A stretch of DNA of 64,000 nt from Pseudidiomarina gelatinasegens (lineage in GTDB: Bacteria; Pseudomonadota; Gammaproteobacteria; Enterobacterales; Alteromonadaceae): contig NZ_RSFE01000006.1 in the NCBI RefSeq assembly GCF_004025325.1, positions 62,001 through 126,000 on the forward strand, in the 5' to 3' direction. The notes below the pieces were generated by a model. That model did no database searches. It saw only the letters and a program-made list of their open reading frames with translations, and had not been told where the DNA came from. Shown in pieces: positions 17,361-24,904 of the stretch. Position 1 is the first letter of the stretch. Every line of letters begins with the position of its first letter. Made by a program: the position numbers and the translations under genes.

Positions 17361-17855
17361 TTAATGTGTGAGCCGCGCCCACCAAAGGCGCAACCACAAG
17401 CCTACCGGCGTTGATGCGCCGGTGGTGTAAGAAACAATTTCGCCGTTGGCAATAATCGCAACCGTTGGGGTTGCCGTTACTTGCCAGCGACGCGCAAGTT
17501 CGCCCGTATTATCGTTTACGGTGACGAACTGATAGTCGTGTTCGCGCAAAAAATGTTTGACTCGTTCATCGGTTCCAGAGCGGATAGCAACGGTGACCAC
17601 CTGATGGCTTTCTGACAACCAATTGATTGACGGCGAAACCCAATCACAAATAGGGCACCAGGTAGCCCAGAAGTAGACCAACACTGGCTGCTCATGGCTA
17701 AGCGCAACAATATCGGTTTGCTGTTGCTCTAAAGTCACTAGGGTAAACGCATCAATTGGGCCTGATGGTAACCCACGACTGCGCCAGCTATCTACCGCGT
17801 AGCTTATTGCGATAAACAAGACTAAATAAATCAGAACCGACTTGATAATCTTCAT
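17361..17855 (-). CDS. scsD: Membrane-anchored thioredoxin-like protein, ScsD-like
   Basis: This is a TlpA/ScsD-type periplasmic thioredoxin tethered by one N-terminal helix (about residues 4-22). The active site is WCPIC in FWATWCPICDWVSPS, and TATPTVAI supplies the cis-Pro. The 164-residue length fits ScsD proteins. Its start overlaps the scsB stop (ATGA), showing translational coupling. It likely receives electrons from ScsB and passes them to periplasmic clients. Confidence 0.8.
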   Translation of the reverse strand: MKIIKSVLIYLVLFIAISYAVDSWRSRGLPSGPIDAFTLVTLEQQQTDIVALSHEQPVLVYFWATWCPICDWVSPSINWLSESHQVVTVAIRSGTDERVKHFLREHDYQFVTVNDNTGELARRWQVTATPTVAIIANGEIVSYTTGASTPVGLWLRLWWARLTH

Positions 17856-19924
17856 TCGCGAGCCTGCTCAATGGCCGACAATACCGCATTATCGGTCAGT
17901 ATGACCGGAAGCGGAATGCCTTGCGGAGCGCCCGGCCCATAAACTTGATTGAACGGTACGCCATAACGCCCGTAACTGTGCAGATAATCGGTAATGGCCT
18001 GATTTGGGCGGGTCCAATCGCCTTGCATCAACACCACGTTATCAGCACGTAACGCGCTGGCTACAGGGTCTTGCAGCAGTACGCCTATTTTATTGGCTTG
18101 GCAGGTCACGCACCAATCAGCAGTTACATCAACAAACACAACCTGCCCTTGTGCCACGGCTGAAGCAATTGCACTTGGCTTCAACGGTTGCCAGGGATGC
18201 TGCTCAAGCTCCTTAGGGCTGCTGGTCCAGCTGCTTGCGACCAGGCCTACACCGCTTAAGAGCAACGCTGTGGCAAGGCTTATAAGCACGCCTTTACCAC
18301 CATGGCGGCGATACGCTAACCAAAATGCAAATGCGACGAAGCTGATTAGCAGCGCTACGAATACCGCGCGAGTTAAATGGTTGGCAAGCAAACTTACTAA
18401 CCACGCCGTCGTGAGCAGCAGTAAAGCAGCAAATACTCGATTAACCCATTGCAGCCACGGCCCTGGTTTTGGCAGTTTTTGTGCAAGCCCCGGCCACACT
18501 GCGACCACCAACCACGGCAGCGCCATACCGACACCCAAGGTGATAAAAATAAGCAGTAATTGTACATTTGAAGCGGCTAACGCAAAGGCTACGGCAGTAC
18601 CTAAAAATGGTGCCGTACAGGGTGTAGCTAATAGCGTTGCAAACATACCTTGTACAAAATGGCCTGTTGTTGACTGGTTGCCACGCGCCGCAACCCATTG
18701 CTGCATGCCATGCGGCAATTGCAGTGTCCATAAGCCGCTAACTGATAATGCAAAAAGGCCAATCACCAGCGCCATGCCACCAATAAAATATGGATTCTGG
18801 AACTGAATGCCCCAACCAATCGCATGACCACCCAGCTTAAGCGCCATAATCATTAACGCCAGCAATACAAACGATGTGATAATGCCCAGCGCTGATGCAA
18901 CAAACTGGCGGCGAATTTGACCACGTGCTCTGTCAGAGCCAATCAGCCCCTGCATTTTTAAGCCCAAAACCGGAAGCACGCAGGGCATAATATTCAGAAT
19001 CAGGCCGCCTAGTAAGGCCAGCGGCAACATATACCAGAAACTGGTTGATACAGCGGGATCAGAAATTGTCCCGGCCGTCGCAACTGCCGTTTGCTCGCCA
19101 CGTACAAGCTCATCAGCAACAGTCACTTGCAGCGTTTCACCAGACAAGTTCGGCTGCTCCAACCAATGTGAAATAGCAAAGTGTGCGGTAAGACGGTTGC
19201 CATCGTGCTGCTGATACACCTGCTCAATCGTTAAATCGGTTAACTCTTGTTGCAAACTATCTACAAAAATACGCGGTTGTTGCCAGCCCTCAGCGTTTTC
19301 AACCGTCACCGATAGTTGCTGTTTGCTTGCTGACCAAATCAACTGCTCTACCTGCAGTAACGGGTGATCACGATGGGGTAGTCTGCTCTGCGCCTGTTCC
19401 AACAGGAACATGGCATCCATATCCGTGCGCAGCTCACTTGGCGTAAAGTTAAGTGCAATTGGGTAGTCCGAAATGACACAAATGTTAGTGCAACTTGCCA
19501 AGGTTAGCGTGCCTTGTAAAGACACCCGTTGCTGCCAATTTTGCACTTCAATTTGCAGTGGGAAGCTCACATCGCCTTGATAACCCACGGTCTCAATACC
19601 CTGCACGCTAAAACGCTCAGGCACAGGAAAGCGCCAATTCACTGCAGCAATATTTTCTGACTCAACTTGCCAGGCCAGTTCTGGTGGCACGCCACCTTCA
19701 CCGGGGGTTCGCCAATAAGTTTTCCAGTCGTCCGCTAATTTCACTTGCAACAATGCGTCAACCGTCAGGGCTTCAGCATCGATTTTACCTGGCACAACAA
19801 GGCGCACTTGCACCGGCTGATGCGATTCAAGTTGCTGCCAGTCGGTTGCCACTTGCGCCTGCGCTGAGCTACTTAGCAGCAGGAGCAAGGTGACAAGCTG
19901 CCAAATGACTAAATGTGGTTTCAT
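17852..19924 (-). CDS. scsB: Protein-disulfide reductase, DsbD/ScsB family
   Basis: This transmembrane protein moves electrons from cytoplasmic thioredoxin to periplasmic thiol proteins. The 690-residue chain has a signal peptide (about 1-23) and an N-terminal periplasmic domain with a Cys pair in SCTNICVISDY. A multi-pass core follows with redox cysteines in NIMPCVLPVLGLK and LLATPCTAPFLG. The C-terminal thioredoxin domain has CVTC in VDVTADWCVTCQANK (about 605). The large N-terminal domain and the neighbouring scsD and scsC favour ScsB (suppressor of copper sensitivity type) over housekeeping DsbD. Confidence 0.88.
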   Translation of the reverse strand: MKPHLVIWQLVTLLLLLSSSAQAQVATDWQQLESHQPVQVRLVVPGKIDAEALTVDALLQVKLADDWKTYWRTPGEGGVPPELAWQVESENIAAVNWRFPVPERFSVQGIETVGYQGDVSFPLQIEVQNWQQRVSLQGTLTLASCTNICVISDYPIALNFTPSELRTDMDAMFLLEQAQSRLPHRDHPLLQVEQLIWSASKQQLSVTVENAEGWQQPRIFVDSLQQELTDLTIEQVYQQHDGNRLTAHFAISHWLEQPNLSGETLQVTVADELVRGEQTAVATAGTISDPAVSTSFWYMLPLALLGGLILNIMPCVLPVLGLKMQGLIGSDRARGQIRRQFVASALGIITSFVLLALMIMALKLGGHAIGWGIQFQNPYFIGGMALVIGLFALSVSGLWTLQLPHGMQQWVAARGNQSTTGHFVQGMFATLLATPCTAPFLGTAVAFALAASNVQLLLIFITLGVGMALPWLVVAVWPGLAQKLPKPGPWLQWVNRVFAALLLLTTAWLVSLLANHLTRAVFVALLISFVAFAFWLAYRRHGGKGVLISLATALLLSGVGLVASSWTSSPKELEQHPWQPLKPSAIASAVAQGQVVFVDVTADWCVTCQANKIGVLLQDPVASALRADNVVLMQGDWTRPNQAITDYLHSYGRYGVPFNQVYGPGAPQGIPLPVILTDNAVLSAIEQARE

Positions 19925-19997
19925 AAATTTATCTCATGTATTCGATTACTTCACTGCCACAAGCTATGGCAGCACAACGTATGCACTACGTGTTGCG

Positions 19998-20351
19998 TTA
20001 TTCGTTGAATACACAAAAAACAAGGTGGGAGCGACATCGCCGCCGCGCGGGGGGTGTTTGAATAGACGTTTTTGTGACTAGGCCGATGCTAACAAGGATT
20101 AGAAAGCCGACAAAGAGTGATGTGGCCGCCGCGCTGTCAAGAATATTTAGGTGCGCTTGCTGCAGCAGCTGCGATGAGCTTTCACATTCAGCTAAGATTG
20201 TTCCAGCTTCAGTTTGATGCTGACTGTGCTGTGCTTGTGGGCACTGTGTTGGCACCCAGGTACTTTGCTGCCCCCAACATAAGAACAGCACGCAAAATAC
20301 CGCCACTAAGGCGGTATAAGCACGTTTTCTGTCAGCTTGACTGCGTTGCAT
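19998..20351 (-). CDS. Small two-TM cysteine-containing protein, head of Scs-like operon
   Basis: I do not recognise the family. The 117-residue product has a hydrophobic helix near the N-terminus (about 12-28, with two Cys), a hydrophilic loop of about 45 residues with two Cys, a second helix (about 74-94), and a basic tail PPARRRCRSHLVFCVFNE with two more Cys. It starts 26 nt after the SDR stop and ends 73 nt before scsB on the same strand. Six cysteines and its position suggest a role in metal or thiol handling with ScsBCD, but this is inference. The ribosome site is weak. Confidence 0.6.
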   Translation of the reverse strand: MQRSQADRKRAYTALVAVFCVLFLCWGQQSTWVPTQCPQAQHSQHQTEAGTILAECESSSQLLQQAHLNILDSAAATSLFVGFLILVSIGLVTKTSIQTPPARRRCRSHLVFCVFNE

Positions 20352-20377
20352 CGTTACTCGTTTTATTCGTTATGCGT

Positions 20378-21148
20378 TCAGCTGGCACCCATACCACCGT
20401 CAACACGGTATTGGCACCCAGTTATGAAAGTACTTTCATCAGACGCCAAAAACAGAACTAAGTTCGCGACGTCGATAGGTTCACCATAATGCTGCATTGG
20501 GATGATTTGTTCAAACTGGTTTTGTACTTCTTTACCATGTCCGGGATTCATAGTTTCTTCAATGGCACGCATCATGCGTGTATGAATGGGCGATGGATGC
20601 ACAGAGTTCACCCGAACGCCAAATGGAGCAACTTCAACGGCCGCTGATTTGGTTAAGCCAACCACCGCATGTTTGGATGCCACATACGGGCTCATATTGG
20701 CAAAGCCGTCTAGCCCTGCAACGGATGACATATTAATCACGCTACCTGACTTGGCCTTGATTAAATGCGGGAGCACGTATTTCATGCCGAGAAAAACACC
20801 GCGTAAGTTCACGGCAATTACGCGATCAAAATGACTGGTTTCTTGCTCGTGAGTTGGGACGGGTTTGCATTCAATGCCAGCATTATTGACAAACACATCA
20901 ATTGCACCAAAATGGTGCAAAGCAGCATCAACATATTTCTTGGTGCTGTCTTCATTGGACACATCCGCGGCTACACTAAACACGCGCTCCGGATGCCCTA
21001 AATGCTGTTCAGCTTGCTCAAGATCGGTTTCTTTTAAGTCCACCAACACCACTTTTGCGCCCTCGCGCAGAAACAGTGCGGCCGTGGCAAGACCTATGCC
21101 TGCCGCACCACCTGTAATAACAGCTACTTTATCTTCAAGACGGGGCAT
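20378..21148 (-). CDS. Short-chain dehydrogenase/reductase (classical SDR)
   Basis: This is an NAD(P)-dependent oxidoreductase of unknown substrate. Motifs are TGGAAGIGLA (coenzyme binding, about 13), VNNAG (about 88), catalytic Ser in NMSSVAG and YVASK (about 156-160). The acidic VLVDLKE after the second strand suggests preference for NAD(H). The 256-residue length is typical. ATG 21148 is chosen because GGAGG lies 6 nt upstream; an in-frame GTG one codon earlier would be too close. Only 26 nt separate it from the small Cys protein, so it may be cotranscribed with the Scs-like genes. Confidence 0.87.
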   Translation of the reverse strand: MPRLEDKVAVITGGAAGIGLATAALFLREGAKVVLVDLKETDLEQAEQHLGHPERVFSVAADVSNEDSTKKYVDAALHHFGAIDVFVNNAGIECKPVPTHEQETSHFDRVIAVNLRGVFLGMKYVLPHLIKAKSGSVINMSSVAGLDGFANMSPYVASKHAVVGLTKSAAVEVAPFGVRVNSVHPSPIHTRMMRAIEETMNPGHGKEVQNQFEQIIPMQHYGEPIDVANLVLFLASDESTFITGCQYRVDGGMGAS

Positions 21149-21245
21149 CACACACCTCCAATTAACTCATGAGTGTGCGATCAACTATAGGTTATATTTT
21201 GAACTGTTTTATGATCTGGCGTAAGTTTTTTACTGACCCCAACGC

Positions 21246-21833
21246 CTACCAAAGCAATGCAACGATACCCAGCACAATAAATACAGCGGCCGCAACGTAT
21301 CGTGCCAAGTCTAATGGCAGCTTCTGCATTAATTTACCGCCCAGCAATACAATCGGCACATTGGCAAGCATCATGCCGACAGTTGTACCCATAGTAACCG
21401 CTACAACACTGCTGTATTGCGCACCAAGCACGATAGTTGCCACTTGCGTTTTGTCACCAATTTCCGCCACAAAAAATAGGATGGTGGTGGCAATAAACGC
21501 GCCATATTTGCGCACTTCGTTGTGTTCATCGTTGTCCGGCTTATCAGGAATTAGCACCCACAAGCCCACAGCAATAAAACATGCTGCAACAATATAGGTA
21601 GCGATATTTTCAGGGAGTACGCCAACAATCCAGCTGCCAAACCAAGCTGATATAAAATGGTTCAGCACGGTAGCCACAAAGATACCCGCAATAATCGACC
21701 ACTTATGCCTATACCGAGCGGCTAAAAATAGACTGAGCAGTTGCGTTTTATCACCTATTTCAGCCAGCGCCACGGTGAGCGTTGAGGTAAGAAATGCGTC
21801 CAAATCGGGCTCCTCATTAAAGTAGGCGCGCAT
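21246..21833 (-). CDS. GDT1/TMEM165-family cation transporter (UPF0016)
   Basis: This is a six-helix membrane protein of a family implicated in Mn2+/Ca2+ export. Both signature motifs are present: AEIGDKTQLL (about residue 25) and AEIGDKTQVA (about 125), each in the first helix of an inverted repeat. A hydrophilic loop (DKPDNDEHNEVRK) separates the halves. I start at ATG 21833 with GAGGTG upstream; a TTG ten codons earlier is possible. The product is 195 residues. I looked for a yybP-ykoY Mn riboswitch upstream and did not see one. Confidence 0.87.
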   Translation of the reverse strand: MRAYFNEEPDLDAFLTSTLTVALAEIGDKTQLLSLFLAARYRHKWSIIAGIFVATVLNHFISAWFGSWIVGVLPENIATYIVAACFIAVGLWVLIPDKPDNDEHNEVRKYGAFIATTILFFVAEIGDKTQVATIVLGAQYSSVVAVTMGTTVGMMLANVPIVLLGGKLMQKLPLDLARYVAAAVFIVLGIVALLW

Positions 21834-21904
21834 TTTATCGGCAATCACCTCAATCAGCAACAAAGCGTCAAAGTTAGCTTTGCTATCTCTTTACAAACCA
21901 GATG

Positions 21905-21932
21905 GGAATAATCTGCGTTGTCGCAGCGTTAT
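21905..21932 (+). promoter_or_regulatory. Candidate ECF-type promoter of the tetrad-repeat gene
   Basis: GGAATA (21905-21910) is followed by 16 nt and CGTTAT (21927-21932). The same arrangement, GGAATA-N16-CGTTAC, precedes the ECF sigma gene, and GGAATT-N15-CGTTAA precedes the S8 protease gene. The implied transcript would start near 21940, 27 nt before the ATG. Confidence 0.55.
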
Positions 21933-21966
21933 CGAGGTGTCACTACGACATAACGGAGGAATCATT

Positions 21967-22386
21967 ATGAAAAACGTATTTAAATTTAACGTAATTGCTT
22001 TATCACTTGCTCTCACTTCAGGTGCTGCTTTCGCACAAGAGGCATCAGTAAACGCTAACGCCTCTGTTGCAGCACAACAATCGGTTTCGGCCAATGCAGA
22101 AAATGACCAAGATGACGCCTCTCTCGACACAATGAACAGCGTCCAGTCCGAGGTTGATGGCACAGTTAGTTCTGCAATTGATGTGACGCAAGGCGTTACC
22201 GGTAGCGTTAGCGCAACCGTCAATGACACCGTGGATTCAACTGTATCTGGCGCCATCGAAACAGCCTCTGAAGCTGCGGTAACGGATAGTGTGAATGGCA
22301 CCATCAACGACACCATAAATAGCTCAGTGGAGTCGACTGTTGATGCAACCGTTCGCAATACCATTCGCGGCAACATTGGTAACTAA
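21967..22386 (+). CDS. Secreted tetrad-repeat protein (unknown family)
   Basis: I do not recognise a named family. The 139-residue product has a clear signal peptide (cleavage near AFA-Q, residue 23). A Gln/Asn/Asp-rich segment follows, and then from about residue 63 to the C-terminus Val or Ile occurs almost every fourth residue, followed mostly by Asp/Asn/Ser, a small residue and Thr/Ser/Ala (for example VNDTVDSTVSGAI and VNGTINDTINSSV). The protein is acidic and has no Cys. ATG 21967 has GGAGGA 6 nt upstream. A terminator-like hairpin separates it from the barrel gene. Function unknown; it could be a fibrous, self-assembling or surface-associated protein. Confidence 0.75.
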   Translation: MKNVFKFNVIALSLALTSGAAFAQEASVNANASVAAQQSVSANAENDQDDASLDTMNSVQSEVDGTVSSAIDVTQGVTGSVSATVNDTVDSTVSGAIETASEAAVTDSVNGTINDTINSSVESTVDATVRNTIRGNIGN

Positions 22387-22410
22387 TCCAGTCTGATTGG
22401 CGTTGATAAC

Positions 22411-22445
22411 GTGGGGCTAGCTGTGTGGCTAGCTCCACATTTTTC
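22411..22445 (+). terminator. Hairpin with T tract between tetrad-repeat and barrel genes
   Basis: GTGGGGCTAGC (22411-22421) and GCTAGCTCCAC (22428-22438) form an 11-bp stem with one G-U pair and a 6-nt loop, followed by ATTTTT. It reads as an intrinsic terminator 25 bp after the repeat gene stop. It ends only about 15 bp before the barrel gene, so it may act as an attenuator that makes the upstream gene the more abundant product. Confidence 0.75.
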
Positions 22446-22459
22446 GAGGAGGAAGCACC

Positions 22460-23374
22460 ATGAAAACGACATCGCTTATTTTTGGTTGCACCGTGGTAAG
22501 TTTGCTGCCAAACCTTGTGAGCGCTGATGAACAACGATTCAGCTGGCAGGGTAAGTTGGAAGCGGGCTACGTTTACGACAGCAATGTGACCGTGCGTGAA
22601 CTTGACGCCACCACCAATAAATCCGACCAAGCAGCTCTGCTGGACGGGAGCCTTTCATTAAAGTGGAACCCGTGGGCAAATTTGCAGGTGAATGCCGGGG
22701 TAAACCATAGTGAAACCCTATATCGCGACCAAGATGAATTTGATTTGGCCATTACCACCGTGCATGGCGATTTATCGTATGACTTTCGTGCATTCACGGT
22801 TGGGTTAAGTCGCCACGACGCACAAGCGGATCTGGCTAATCAAGCATTTATGGATTACCAGCAAGACGCATTCTATTTATCCCGTTTATGGGGAGCGCGC
22901 TGGTATACTCGATTCGCGCTGCAAGACGTTGATAAAACCTTTGCCCAGGTACCGGAACGTAACGCCACCGCACGAGCCTACACCGGCGACATCTACTGGT
23001 TTACGCCCTCGGCTGAAAGTTATATTTTGGTGGGTTATACCTATCACGACGAAACTTCCGTTGATCCTGAGCTAAGTTATCAGGAACCGCAGTACCGCCT
23101 GACTTGGCAAACACAAACATCGGGTTGGGGTGGCGCGCATCGCTGGCAACTGGCCTTGCAGTGGCAGCAACGCGATTATGCCGCGCCCATGCAACTGTTG
23201 GATGGCGAAGCGCGTGAAGAACAGCGCTTCAGTGTACGCGGTCAATGGGATATTCCGCTTGCTGCAGCCGTAACGTTAACGCCGACTCTTGAATATGTTG
23301 ATAACCAGTCAAACTTTGACGCCGTTGACTATGATGAGACGCGTGCGGGCGTTCGGCTTGGATTTAAGTTTTAA
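22460..23374 (+). CDS. Outer-membrane beta-barrel protein
   Basis: It is a predicted porin-like or surface-modifier barrel of unknown cargo. The 304-residue product has a signal peptide (to about residue 22, VSA-D). The mature chain then alternates aromatic and polar residues in strand-like stretches from GKLEAGYVYDSNVTV to the end, with no long hydrophobic helix. It ends in RLGFKF, a C-terminal Phe as expected for BAM-dependent barrels. The YVYDSNV opening resembles barrel domains of Slam-like and other outer-membrane proteins. AGGAGGAAG precedes the ATG. It lies behind the tetrad-repeat gene and converges with the S8 protease. Confidence 0.78.
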   Translation: MKTTSLIFGCTVVSLLPNLVSADEQRFSWQGKLEAGYVYDSNVTVRELDATTNKSDQAALLDGSLSLKWNPWANLQVNAGVNHSETLYRDQDEFDLAITTVHGDLSYDFRAFTVGLSRHDAQADLANQAFMDYQQDAFYLSRLWGARWYTRFALQDVDKTFAQVPERNATARAYTGDIYWFTPSAESYILVGYTYHDETSVDPELSYQEPQYRLTWQTQTSGWGGAHRWQLALQWQQRDYAAPMQLLDGEAREEQRFSVRGQWDIPLAAAVTLTPTLEYVDNQSNFDAVDYDETRAGVRLGFKF

Positions 23375-23384
23375 GGCACCTGAA

Positions 23385-24746
23385 TCAATTTGGCGCCAAT
23401 AGGCCGAACCCAAACACGGAATCACGTCCTTTCCCACCCAAATCTACCACCCGCTGCTGAAGCAAATCACGCACTTCAGTAGCGGTTGCGGTGGACTGCT
23501 CAAACCACAAACAAGCAGCTGCTGCCGCAACAACGGGTGCCGCCATGGACGTTCCTGTTTCATATCCAACGTTGCCGTCGCGCCTTGCAGTGCTTACCTG
23601 CACGCCTCGGGCAGTAAACTCAACATAGTCACCTTGATTTGCCCACCGGTAAATCTGCCCTTGCGCATCCGCGGCGGTTACCGCAATTACATCATCATAG
23701 GCAGCTGGGTAATTCGCCGGTGCGGCGGGGCCATTATTACCAACCGCGGCAACCAGCAAAACATTGCGTTCAGAGACTCGCTTTACGGCTTGCTCCAATA
23801 ACGCATTAGCGGGCCCAGTGAGGGACAAATTAATCACTTTGACATGCTGTTCCGTAAGCCAATTCATTGCTTCCAACAACGGCAACAAAGCTGCACCTTG
23901 CTGCATAGCATTATGCCGATGAAAAATTGCCGCGCTATAAAGCTTAGCGTTAGGAACAAGGCTTACATAGTCTTCATGCGTTCCGATTAGAAGCCCAGCA
24001 ACTGCTGTGCCATGGGCAGTTGGCTGCGCAACATCTGCTTGAAGAAAGCTTTTCTGCACAATGGCCTGCTGCGCAAATGCCGGGTGGGAGGTATCTATCG
24101 CCGTATCAATCATGCCGATTGTCAGCGGCGTTTCACACCATTGTCGCTGCGCAAATTTCACACTCGAAGTTCCGGAATCGTTGCTTTGTGCATCGTAAAC
24201 AAAATGGCGTACTAACGATGCCGCAGCAGCTTTGGAAAATTTACTTCGCAGCAACGCTTCATCATTCAATTCGGCGGGTACCTTAAAGCGCAGCACCGTA
24301 ACATCCAATGCCCCCAATGTTTGCTTGGCAAGTACCTGCGCATCTATCTGCTGCAGCGCCTGTTCGGCTTCCGCAGATGCCGCAATCAGCCATTCCCGCT
24401 CAAGTACACGGTTGCCATTGGCCAGTGTCACTTCTGTAAATAGCTCCTGCTGGTTCGAGTCCAGCACCGCTAAGCGCTCGGTAACGTCGGGTAGCACAGT
24501 GACTGCGGTTGTGTTGATGCCTTGGGTAAGACGTTGCGCTGACTCAGGAACCTGATCTTGCACCCTTTGTTGAACGCGGTTTTGTACTTCATCACGCACC
24601 GTTTGGGTGGTGCGTTGAATATCTTGCAGCGCAGGCTGTATCGTATTATCAATGACTTGCGCGTAACCAATGGTGGGTAAAACCAATGTTAATAATGCCA
24701 ATTGCAGTAATCGCGGCGTGACATTTTGTGCTAGCTTTATAGTCAT
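23385..24746 (-). CDS. Secreted subtilisin-like serine protease (S8)
   Basis: The 453-residue exported protease has a signal peptide (to about residue 29). A coil-like segment follows in which Val recurs every four residues (V50, 54, 58, 62, 66), then a propeptide-like region and the S8 domain. The catalytic residues are Asp214 in GMIDTAID, His245 in AHGTAVAG, the oxyanion Asn in VGNNGPAAP (about 337) and Ser400 in GTSMAAP. The four-residue Val spacing mirrors the nearby secreted repeat protein. It is transcribed divergently from the ECF sigma gene and shares its promoter motif. Likely substrate: an envelope or secreted protein, possibly the repeat protein (inference). Confidence 0.88.
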   Translation of the reverse strand: MTIKLAQNVTPRLLQLALLTLVLPTIGYAQVIDNTIQPALQDIQRTTQTVRDEVQNRVQQRVQDQVPESAQRLTQGINTTAVTVLPDVTERLAVLDSNQQELFTEVTLANGNRVLEREWLIAASAEAEQALQQIDAQVLAKQTLGALDVTVLRFKVPAELNDEALLRSKFSKAAAASLVRHFVYDAQSNDSGTSSVKFAQRQWCETPLTIGMIDTAIDTSHPAFAQQAIVQKSFLQADVAQPTAHGTAVAGLLIGTHEDYVSLVPNAKLYSAAIFHRHNAMQQGAALLPLLEAMNWLTEQHVKVINLSLTGPANALLEQAVKRVSERNVLLVAAVGNNGPAAPANYPAAYDDVIAVTAADAQGQIYRWANQGDYVEFTARGVQVSTARRDGNVGYETGTSMAAPVVAAAAACLWFEQSTATATEVRDLLQQRVVDLGGKGRDSVFGFGLLAPN

Positions 24747-24785
24747 AACGTTGTACCTCGTGCAGAAGAACCGATGTGTACTCGG

Positions 24786-24812
24786 TTAACGGTTCCCAGC
24801 AAAAAAAATTCC
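24786..24812 (-). promoter_or_regulatory. Candidate ECF-type promoter of the S8 protease gene
   Basis: On the minus strand GGAATT (24812-24807) is followed by 15 nt and CGTTAA (24791-24786), giving an expected transcript start near 24779, about 33 nt before the ATG. Its -35 and that of the divergent ECF gene lie in the inverted repeat ATTCCAT-ACCC-ATGGAAT (24808-24825). Confidence 0.5.
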
Positions 24813-24820
24813 ATACCCAT

Positions 24821-24848
24821 GGAATAAATCATACGTGCCGTTCGTTAC
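24821..24848 (+). promoter_or_regulatory. Candidate autoregulatory promoter of the ECF sigma gene
   Basis: GGAATA (24821-24826), a 16-nt spacer and CGTTAC (24843-24848) match the arrangement upstream of the tetrad-repeat gene exactly in spacing. ECF sigma factors usually recognise a GGAA-type -35 and transcribe their own gene. Confidence 0.55.
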
Positions 24849-24904
24849 CAAGGTAGCACAGGATGAATTTTCTCTGTTTTAGCTAACGCAACTTGGGAAT
24901 AACG

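Noticed and set aside
18093-18806. 237-codon plus-strand frame within scsB
   Set aside because: Antisense to the transmembrane part of ScsB, with Thr/Asn/Ala composition typical of a shadow frame.
21834-21966. Possible yybP-ykoY manganese riboswitch before the GDT1-type gene
   Set aside because: I could not find the conserved loops of that motif on the minus strand.
21891-22376. 161-codon minus-strand frame over the tetrad-repeat gene
   Set aside because: The complement of a Val/Thr/Ser repeat naturally lacks stops; the plus strand has a signal peptide and a strong ribosome site.
24769-24796. Alternative ECF promoter GGAACC-N16-TCGGTT for the S8 protease
   Set aside because: Leaves only about 16 nt of leader and does not match the motif shared by the sigma and repeat genes as well as GGAATT-N15-CGTTAA does. 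The AACCGA/TCGGTT inverted repeat there may still be real.
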